Shown in pieces: positions 21,775 to 26,130 of a stretch of 26,130 bases of DNA. How positions within the stretch are numbered: the first letter of the stretch is position 1; each line of letters opens with the position of its first letter. Both the position numbers and the translations under genes were made by a program. Below the pieces are notes generated by a model, which saw nothing but the letters and a program-made list of their open reading frames with translations, made no database searches and was not told where the DNA came from. Source of the DNA: a virus; the IMG/VR virus record IMGVR_UViG_3300042346_000247, positions 1 through 26,130 of that record, one strand, 5' to 3'.

Positions 21775-21791
21775 CCTCGCACGGAGCGAGG
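21775..21791 (+). promoter_or_regulatory. ANGGA-family leader hairpin 5 (loop ACGGA)
   Basis: CCTCGC (21775-21780) pairs with GCGAGG (21786-21791) around loop ACGGA. Here even the inner GGC/GCC of the other hairpins is replaced by CGC/GCG with pairing kept. AAGGAG lies at 21799-21804 and the ATG at 21812. Confidence 0.75.
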
Positions 21792-21811
21792 AGCAGACAA
21801 GGAGACACATC

Positions 21812-22066
21812 ATGCAAGACGAAACCGACATCAAGGAACTCTCAGACCTCGAACTCGATCTCGCGATCTCCGCGATAAACGAACTCATCCGCGAGCCGTT
21901 CCATTGCATTCACGGCGAGTATCCGATGCTCGATCGCGCCTGTTCGGGATCATGGATTCAAGAACTTGAGCAGACTGGCTCGATCGAGATTCCGGCGCAC
22001 TACTCGCGAACCAAGCGTCCAGAGCAGATCAAGCGCGAATCGCTCAAGATCGGAGGCTCGCAGTGA
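21812..22066 (+). CDS. 84-aa hypothetical protein
   Basis: Starts MQDETDIKELSDLELDLAISAINELI. Acidic helical N-terminus, then HCIHGEYPMLDRACSGSWIQELEQTGSIEIPAHYS, and a basic C-terminus with KRPEQIKRESLKIGG. The pattern resembles small phage proteins that adopt a conserved short fold, but no family is assigned. Last gene with an ANGGA hairpin leader; its stop overlaps the next gene by GTGA. Confidence 0.7.
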   Translation: MQDETDIKELSDLELDLAISAINELIREPFHCIHGEYPMLDRACSGSWIQELEQTGSIEIPAHYSRTKRPEQIKRESLKIGGSQ

Positions 22067-22380
22067 CTACATACAACACCTACAACGGATGGCAGAATCG
22101 AGCCACATGGAACGTCGCGCTCTGGCTCGACAACGAATTTCCTAACTTGATTCAAGACGCAATTAAAGATCGGTACGTCAAGGAGCCAAAGCACCTGCGA
22201 TCACGTCTTGAGAGTGAAATCGAGGAACTCGATCTGCACTCATGGTGCTTGAAGACTCCGAACGGTCGATCCGTCGCACACTTCCTCACGCCAGATGCAG
22301 AACGATTCGACGATGCAGACTGGGAGGAGTTGTTCGAAGTTCTGATCGAGACACCACGAAAGGAGCGCGAAGAGCAATGA
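22063..22380 (+). CDS. YNGW-motif phage protein (DUF7249-like)
   Basis: 105 aa with GTG start in a GTGA overlap; GGAGG about 8 nt upstream supports it. The N-terminus TYNTYNGWQNRATWNVALWLDNE is the signature of a widespread small phage family (YNGWxNxxTWNVALW). The rest is helical and charged, with LDLHSWCLKTPNG in the middle. Biochemical role unknown. Coupled to the next gene by ATGA. Confidence 0.7.
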   Translation: MTTYNTYNGWQNRATWNVALWLDNEFPNLIQDAIKDRYVKEPKHLRSRLESEIEELDLHSWCLKTPNGRSVAHFLTPDAERFDDADWEELFEVLIETPRKEREEQ

Positions 22381-22649
22381 TCTATCAACTCAAACAGGCC
22401 ATCGGATCGACTTGGGAAGACGTGCAGAATCTCGACTGGGACGGTTGGTATCCGCTCCTCGAAGTGCGCCGTGCCGAACTCCTCGTCGTCGGATTGATCG
22501 AGGCCGATCGCGAGGATCTCTCCGATCTCGTTCCGATCGCATATCGAAACGGCGAAGCCTGCGCTTGCCTCGCAGGCGATCAAGATGGATTCATGCTCGC
22601 GAGCGAGTATCGGAAGTTCTTCGATCAGCAGACTGGAGGCGAGCAATGA
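22377..22649 (+). CDS. 90-aa hypothetical protein
   Basis: Starts MIYQLKQAIGSTWEDVQNLDWDGWYPLLE in an ATGA overlap, with AAGGAGCG upstream. Alpha/beta: a strand-like RAELLVVGLIEADREDL, then VPIAYRNGEACACLAGDQDGFMLASEYRKFFDQQ. No family recognised. Its stop overlaps the start of the small membrane protein. Confidence 0.65.
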   Translation: MIYQLKQAIGSTWEDVQNLDWDGWYPLLEVRRAELLVVGLIEADREDLSDLVPIAYRNGEACACLAGDQDGFMLASEYRKFFDQQTGGEQ

Positions 22650-22780
22650 AAGATCTTCTCGTCTGTATCGCCTTCCTTTGGTACGTCGCGATCCTCGTCG
22701 GCATCGTGATGATCGAATGGAGACTCTCGCGAATCACACGCTTCCTCGATCGCGAGGAGAAGAAGCGAGGCTCGAAATGA
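22646..22780 (+). CDS. 44-aa single-pass membrane protein, holin candidate
   Basis: A gene of only 45 codons, starting MKDLLVCIAFLWYV. One hydrophobic segment (about residues 4-24: LLVCIAFLWYVAILVGIVMIEW) is followed by a basic tail (RLSRITRFLDREEKKRGSK), the topology of an N-out/C-in small membrane protein. Coupled by ATGA on both sides; the next gene encodes an exported lysozyme-like enzyme. It could be a holin, pinholin or other lysis helper, but size and context are the only evidence. Confidence 0.65.
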   Translation: MKDLLVCIAFLWYVAILVGIVMIEWRLSRITRFLDREEKKRGSK

Positions 22781-23178
22781 CTTCGATCATCATCTCGACT
22801 CTCCTCCTCATCGCTCCACCAAAAGGCACGGATACGCGAGCGATCCTCGATGCGATTCGCACCGTCGAGACTGGCGGCGAAACCGATCCAGATCGAGCGA
22901 TCGGAGACAAAGGCAAGGCTCTCGGCGCGTATCAAATCCATCGAGGCTACTGGCTCGATGCGACAGAGAAAGATCCTGCTCTCCGCGCTCTCGGATACGA
23001 AAGCGTCACGGATCGAGCGATCGCGGAGAAGGTCGTCATCGCGTACCTGACTCGATACGCGCCAGACTGGAAACTCGACACCGTCGCGCGGATTCACAAC
23101 GGTGGGCCTCGCGGTCACAAGAAAGACGGTACTCTGGACTACGCTCGCAGGGTGCGAGCAGCAATGGAGACACAATGA
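22777..23178 (+). CDS. Exported i-type-lysozyme/destabilase-like endolysin
   Basis: 133 aa. A short hydrophobic start (MTSIIISTLLLIAPPKG) looks like a signal or signal-arrest sequence. The body matches the invertebrate-type lysozyme pattern: catalytic-type Glu31 in IRTVETGG, Asp44 in IGDKGKALGAYQIHRGYWLDA, and VARIHNGGPRGHKKDGTLDYARRV. Expected to cleave peptidoglycan glycan chains. Animal family members are cysteine-rich; this one has no cysteine at all, as expected for a bacterial or phage version. Paired with a 44-aa membrane protein as a lysis cassette. Overlaps the next gene by 4 nt. Confidence 0.7.
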   Translation: MTSIIISTLLLIAPPKGTDTRAILDAIRTVETGGETDPDRAIGDKGKALGAYQIHRGYWLDATEKDPALRALGYESVTDRAIAEKVVIAYLTRYAPDWKLDTVARIHNGGPRGHKKDGTLDYARRVRAAMETQ

Positions 23179-23699
23179 ATCGAACCATCTATGACATCAG
23201 CGCGGATCTCGCCGCGCTCGAAGCGATCCTCCATGAGAACAGAGGCGACGTATCCGATCCGCAGGCAGAGGCCGCGCTCGCAGAATGGGAACGCGAACTC
23301 GAATCGGATCTCACGGGAAAGGTCGATCGATACTGCTCGCTCATCGCGGAACTCGAAGCGCGATCGGCAATGCGGCAGGCAGAGGCCGACCGTCTGGCGG
23401 ATCTTGCGAAGGCTGACGACAAGGCCGCGCAAGGCCTGCGCGAGCGTCTGCGATTCATTTGGGAAACGCGGAATCTCCCCAAGATCGAGACAGCGCGATT
23501 CCGAGTCGCACTCACGCGAAACGGCGGCAAGGCTCCGCTCGATCTCCGAGTCGGGCCGGAAGAGTTGCCAGAGTGGGCGATCGAACGAAAGACGATCGTC
23601 ACGGCAAACAAGGACGCGATTCGCGCTCGACTCGAAGCAGGCGAGAATCTTCTATTCGCGAATCTCATGGAACGAGGAACGAGGATCTCGATCAAATGA
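23175..23699 (+). CDS. Siphovirus Gp157-family protein
   Basis: 174 aa. Start in ATGA overlap, with ATGGAGACACA before it. The pattern YDISADLAALEAILHENRGDVSDPQAEAALAEWERELESDLTGKVDRYCSLIAELEARS, then a coiled coil to about 105, then KIETARFRVALTRNGGKAPLDL is that of the Siphovirus Gp157 family (Pfam PF05565). Family members were first linked to phage resistance in lactic streptococci and are often beside recombination genes; the molecular function is unsettled. Helix-rich N-terminus, beta-rich C-terminus. Confidence 0.85.
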   Translation: MNRTIYDISADLAALEAILHENRGDVSDPQAEAALAEWERELESDLTGKVDRYCSLIAELEARSAMRQAEADRLADLAKADDKAAQGLRERLRFIWETRNLPKIETARFRVALTRNGGKAPLDLRVGPEELPEWAIERKTIVTANKDAIRARLEAGENLLFANLMERGTRISIK

Positions 23700-23917
23700 A
23701 CCGACCGTATCTCTCGAAGCGAGCGCGACAAGGCCTCGAATCTCTCCTCTCGCGCTCGATCGCGACGACCGAAGAGGATCTCGTCGCAATGCAATGGATT
23801 CGCGGAATGCTCGATCGTGCTGCTATCATCGCCAGTCCGAAAGCGCAGGACGCGCCGTCTCCTCGGATGGGAGGGAGCAGCAATGCTCCCTCCCAAGGAG
23901 AGGAGGCAACGGTATGA
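23696..23917 (+). CDS. 73-aa hypothetical protein
   Basis: Starts MNRPYLSKRARQGLESLLSRSIATTEEDL, ATGA-coupled. Helical N-terminal 45 residues, then a Ser/Pro/Gly-rich tail (about 50-73) whose composition is forced by the strong hairpin embedded at 23868-23895. Nothing recognised. Confidence 0.6.
   Translation: MNRPYLSKRARQGLESLLSRSIATTEEDLVAMQWIRGMLDRAAIIASPKAQDAPSPRMGGSSNAPSQGEEATV
23868..23895 (+). promoter_or_regulatory. 12-bp stem-loop with GCAA tetraloop inside a coding end
   Basis: 23868-23879 pairs without mismatch with 23884-23895 around GCAA (GNRA type). The hairpin lies in the last codons of the 73-aa gene and directly borders the AAGGAGAGGAGG ribosome site (23895-23906) of the gene at 23914, so it probably affects that start. 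Confidence 0.75.
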
Positions 23918-24117
23918 AACAACCGATCGACAAGCCTGCGAATTTCGGTCGCGTCATCCGGCAGGCCTACGAAGGCGACCGGATCTGGCTCATCGCCGAG
24001 AACGGCGATGATCTCGGATTCCTCGAAATGAAGCGCGTACCAAAGGACGCGAAGATCACCGTCGCATTGTGCTTCGATCGCACGATTCGCATCGAGCGCA
24101 GAGAAGAGGAGCGATGA
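23914..24117 (+). CDS. 67-aa hypothetical protein
   Basis: ATG within the previous TGA; strong GGAGAGGAGG upstream. Sequence MKQPIDKPANFGRVIRQAYEGDRIWLIAENGDDLGFLEMKR, then DAKITVALCFDRTIRIERREEER, appears as a small beta sheet followed by a charged tail. The C-terminal third recalls CsrA by eye but the match is too weak to use. Function unknown. Confidence 0.65.
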   Translation: MKQPIDKPANFGRVIRQAYEGDRIWLIAENGDDLGFLEMKRVPKDAKITVALCFDRTIRIERREEER

Positions 24118-24467
24118 AGCACGATCCGATGATGCGAGCCGGAAACGCTCCGCCGCCTGCCGACTCTCTCTTCTCTCTCGGGATGCACAGAACCAACGAT
24201 CGCGAGACATCGATCGAGGCCGCGAAGCGAGCAGCACCGCGAGCAGGAAGCGGTCGCGCTCTCGCGCTCGAAGCATTGCGAAACAATCCAGAAGGCCTCA
24301 CGGATGAGGAACTCGCGATCGTAACCAAGCAATACATGAACTCGATCGGCAAACGCCGAACGGAACTCACGCAGGCCGGATTCATCGAGGACAGCGGCAT
24401 TCGGCGGATGTCGTCGAGAGGCTCGATGATGATCGTTTGGAGAATCAAGAAGGAGGCGACGACATGA
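24114..24467 (+). CDS. Winged-helix (HTH) phage protein
   Basis: 117 aa, ATGA-coupled. After a flexible start it has HRTNDRETSIEAAKRAAPRAGSGRALALEALRNNPEGLTDEELAIVT, then NSIGKRRTELTQAGFIEDSGIRRMSSRG and VWRIKK. This is a recurrent phage winged-helix type in which a helix-turn-helix is followed by a beta wing. It may bind DNA at a replication or control site. Exact role unknown. Confidence 0.75.
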   Translation: MKHDPMMRAGNAPPPADSLFSLGMHRTNDRETSIEAAKRAAPRAGSGRALALEALRNNPEGLTDEELAIVTKQYMNSIGKRRTELTQAGFIEDSGIRRMSSRGSMMIVWRIKKEATT

Positions 24468-24859
24468 AGGAATTCGAGCGCATCGAAAAGCGGTTCAAGG
24501 AACTTCGAAACTGGCTTCTCGAACTTCAATCGGAAGATACTCACGCTGATCGAGACGACGAGCACGACTCGCACAATCTCGGCCTCATCAATCTGCATGA
24601 GATCAAACTCGCATTCTTCGCTCTGGCGCAGGAAAGAGATCGACTGCGCTTGAAACTGGAAATGTGGCAGGACGGGAACATCATGTCCGAGCAGCATCAT
24701 GAGGAGATCAATCGCCTACGCGCCGAGCGAGACGAGGCGCGGCGGGAGGTGTCGTTCCTCCGACCAAGCGTTTGTCTTGGATCGCAGACCGCACACGAAT
24801 ACGCAGATGCTCGCGGCTGGGACTGCTTCAAGGAGGACGGCAAATGTTCTCATGGATGA
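24464..24859 (+). CDS. Coiled-coil hypothetical protein
   Basis: 131 aa, ATGA-coupled. Helical and highly charged: KEFERIEKRFKELRNWLLEL, KLAFFALAQERDRLRLKLEMW, and EEINRLRAERDEARREVSFLR. The C-terminal 35 residues carry two cysteines (CLGSQT, WDCFKEDGKCSHG gives three in all) and a region with HEYADARGWDCF. The last pattern resembles the ends of other small phage proteins that may bind metal. No family assigned. Confidence 0.65.
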   Translation: MKEFERIEKRFKELRNWLLELQSEDTHADRDDEHDSHNLGLINLHEIKLAFFALAQERDRLRLKLEMWQDGNIMSEQHHEEINRLRAERDEARREVSFLRPSVCLGSQTAHEYADARGWDCFKEDGKCSHG

Positions 24860-25110
24860 AGAAAGTCTCTCTCCTTCCTCCGTGCGTTCATCCTCCAGAA
24901 CTTACCGCGCCTCGAAGCGAAACGTCAGACGAGCCATTCGACGCAGGCTTCGAGGATCGAATGGCATCAAGGCCGATGAGTACGCATCGCGGCATCTATC
25001 ATCTTCCCTGCGGATGCAACCGATGCCGTGAATACCGAGCAGGCTACGATCTCGCAGACAAGAAGCGTATGAAAATGCTTCGCAAGCGAAAGAAGGAGGC
25101 GACCGAGTGA
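24844..25110 (+). CDS. Small CxC-xxC protein
   Basis: 88 aa, starting MFSWMKKVSLLPPCVH and overlapping the previous gene by 16 nt. It contains a compact metal-site-like HLPCGCNRCREYRAGYD near residue 60, followed by a strongly basic tail (KKRMKMLRKRKKEATE). Could bind nucleic acid. No family recognised; GTGA-coupled to the next gene. Confidence 0.6.
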   Translation: MFSWMKKVSLLPPCVHPPELTAPRSETSDEPFDAGFEDRMASRPMSTHRGIYHLPCGCNRCREYRAGYDLADKKRMKMLRKRKKEATE

Positions 25111-25268
25111 CCGTCGTCAAACCGAAACCGTCGCATCCGTGGAACTCTCATATTTCGATCGAGACTCACATCGCGCGAATCCGAGGAGAGATCGAGAAAC
25201 TGCGCGAGGAGATCAAAGCGAAGACAGCGGAGATCCGCGAACTTCAGGCACGGAGGATGAGGAAATGA
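25107..25268 (+). CDS. 53-aa coiled-coil mini-protein
   Basis: GTG start in a GTGA overlap with GAAGGAGG about 10 nt upstream; reads VTVVKPKPSHPWNSHIS, then a long charged helix ARIRGEIEKLREEIKAKTAE, and ends at TGA inside the next ATG (ATGA). The tight coupling on both sides and heptad-like leucine/isoleucine spacing argue that it is real. Role unknown. Confidence 0.6.
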   Translation: MTVVKPKPSHPWNSHISIETHIARIRGEIEKLREEIKAKTAEIRELQARRMRK

Positions 25269-25528
25269 CCGACGACGTTCTCGCATTGCTTGAGGCGCAC
25301 AAGAACCAAACCAACAACATTCATCATCGGCTCGCGCTGCTCAAAGAGTTTCTCCGTCGCGAAAGTATGACAAGCCATGATTTGGCTTTGACGTTTGGTC
25401 ATTTCGCCGCGCAAGTTGCCGATGCGAGTGATCTCATTTCGAGGCAGGAAAAAATCATGTGGTACGCATCGGAAGAGATCAAGCGACTTCGCGAGCAGAT
25501 TGATGCAAAGAACAGAAGGAGCAAATGA
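25265..25528 (+). CDS. 87-aa coiled-coil hypothetical protein
   Basis: Starts MTDDVLALLEAHKNQTNNIHHRLALLKEFL, with GAGGATGAGGAA upstream. Helical throughout; the C-terminus SEEIKRLREQIDAKNRRSK is coiled coil. ATGA overlaps on both sides. Nothing recognised. Confidence 0.65.
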   Translation: MTDDVLALLEAHKNQTNNIHHRLALLKEFLRRESMTSHDLALTFGHFAAQVADASDLISRQEKIMWYASEEIKRLREQIDAKNRRSK

Positions 25529-25788
25529 GGACGCAAGCAACACACTGCAGAGGACGAAACAGCGATGACATGGAAGCCAAAGAAGACATCGAAGGCCTCA
25601 TCCTGCAACTCGCCGAACTCCGGCGGCGGAACTTCACGCTCGTCCGCGAAGCGAACGTCCTCCGGCGCGAAGTCCATGCGTGGCGGAAATGGCGGGAGAA
25701 CAACGACCCGAGCCTCTGGACGCACGTCGTCCGCGCTCGCCGCGCAACCGACGCGGCAGGCGCGTTCCGATGCGTCGATGACTCCTGA
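25525..25788 (+). CDS. 87-aa coiled-coil hypothetical protein
   Basis: ATG chosen for the AAGGAG 5 nt upstream; an internal ATG at 25570 (MEAKEDIEG) lacks a ribosome site. The central helix LILQLAELRRRNFTLVREANVLRREVHAWRKW is coiled coil and basic. The C-terminal part (ARRATDAAGAFRCVDDS) overlaps the start of RusA by about 10 nt. Unknown role. Confidence 0.6.
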   Translation: MRTQATHCRGRNSDDMEAKEDIEGLILQLAELRRRNFTLVREANVLRREVHAWRKWRENNDPSLWTHVVRARRATDAAGAFRCVDDS

Positions 25789-26130
25789 CGGGATGACGAT
25801 CCGTATCGTCCTTCCGCTTCCGGCAAAGCAACTCTCGCCGAACGCTCGCGTTTGTTGGCAAGCCAAGGCGCGAGCCGTCAAGCAGTACCGCTCGATCTCC
25901 TTCTTCGTCTCGCAGCGTTTCCCGAGCCGATGGAAGGCCGCCGAGGTCGAGTCGACGTTCTTCTTCCGCGATCGGCGACGGCGTGACCGAGACAATCTGC
26001 TCGCCTCGCTCAAGGCCGCATTCGACGGAATCGCCTCGGCAGGCATCGTCGACGACGACGCGAATCTCACGCATCTTCCCGTACGGCTAGAAGTCGATCG
26101 AGACGCGCCGAGAGTCGAGATCTCGATCAG
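25778..26130 (+). CDS. rusA: RusA-family Holliday junction resolvase (3' end outside window)
   Basis: At least 117 aa, cut by the window edge. Start either 25778 or 25793 (MTIRIVLPLPAKQLSPNARV); the second matches the usual RusA N-terminus better, but neither has a clear ribosome site. Key family features: LPLPAKQLSPNARVCW at the start, and RRRDRDNLLASLKAAFDGIASAGIVDDDANL, holding the D-x-DN and DD metal-binding acids. RusA dimers resolve branched DNA during phage replication and packaging. Fits with the annealing protein at 18599. Confidence 0.9.
   Translation, partial: MTPDGMTIRIVLPLPAKQLSPNARVCWQAKARAVKQYRSISFFVSQRFPSRWKAAEVESTFFFRDRRRRDRDNLLASLKAAFDGIASAGIVDDDANLTHLPVRLEVDRDAPRVEISI

Noticed and set aside
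23143-23164. Sixth ANGGA hairpin before the Gp157-like gene
   Set aside because: GCTCGCA/TGCGAGC (23143-23159) has a GGG loop; the ATGGA nearby is in a single-stranded position, and the stem is inside the lysozyme coding sequence. Kept out of the family.
23914-24117. 67-aa product as a phage CsrA homologue
   Set aside because: The C-terminal KITVALCFDRTIRIERREEER recalls CsrA by eye, which would suit the ANGGA hairpins, but the conserved CsrA N-terminus (LxLxRKxGExI) and the APxxVxVHREEI order are missing. A profile search would be needed before any such claim.

Overview
The window is a stretch of a tailed double-stranded DNA phage (Caudoviricetes, siphovirus-like, HK97-type head). It could be a free phage, a prophage or a metagenomic contig. 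All confidently called genes lie on the + strand, and most neighbours overlap by ATGA, GTGA or TAATG stop/start junctions. It opens inside the large terminase gene and closes inside a RusA-type resolvase gene, so neither genome end is present. I see no integrase, tRNA, rRNA, insertion sequence or CRISPR array. Base composition is moderately GC-rich by eye, and GATC and TCGA words are very common. The host cannot be read directly. A CsrA-type leader signal, an i-type-lysozyme-like enzyme and several small-protein signatures would fit a planctomycete-like host, but that is only inference.

Layout. Positions 1-8707 hold the packaging and head module: terminase (C-terminal part), a 1161-aa portal fused to a MuF-like domain, HK97 prohead protease, HK97 major capsid protein, two tandem paralogous small head-associated proteins, and a fused methyltransferase-remnant/glycosyltransferase. 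Positions 8692-10987 hold the connector and neck genes (adaptor, head closure, HK97 gp10-like, tail terminator). Positions 10997-13395 hold the tail tube protein, tail assembly chaperones with a clear programmed -1 frameshift signal, and a short tape-measure protein. Positions 13395-18286 hold tail tip, fibre and appendage proteins, including a cysteine-rich 331-aa protein.

At about 18.29-18.60 kb there is a control region with a promoter overlapped by three copies of an 8-bp half-site and a possible leftward ORF. It precedes a RecT/Red-beta-like single-strand annealing protein (18599-19483) and a small HTH-like protein, and this transcript ends at a good intrinsic terminator (19851-19883). 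A possible replication protein follows at 20075. A second control region (20757-20862) then precedes four small, separately led ORFs. The rest is a tightly coupled run of small genes that includes a lysis pair (44-aa membrane protein plus exported i-type-lysozyme-like enzyme), a Siphovirus Gp157 homologue, a winged-helix protein, several coiled-coil mini-proteins and RusA.

The most interesting signal is not a gene. Five leaders between 20.04 and 21.79 kb carry hairpins whose stems differ by compensatory changes while the apical loop stays A(N)GGA, closed by C-G. Four of the five are followed 2-7 nt later by AAGGAGACA and an ATG; the first has only a weak purine tract before its ATG. This is the arrangement recognised by CsrA/RsmA-family translational regulators, so the phage may be wired into, or titrate, host post-transcriptional control.
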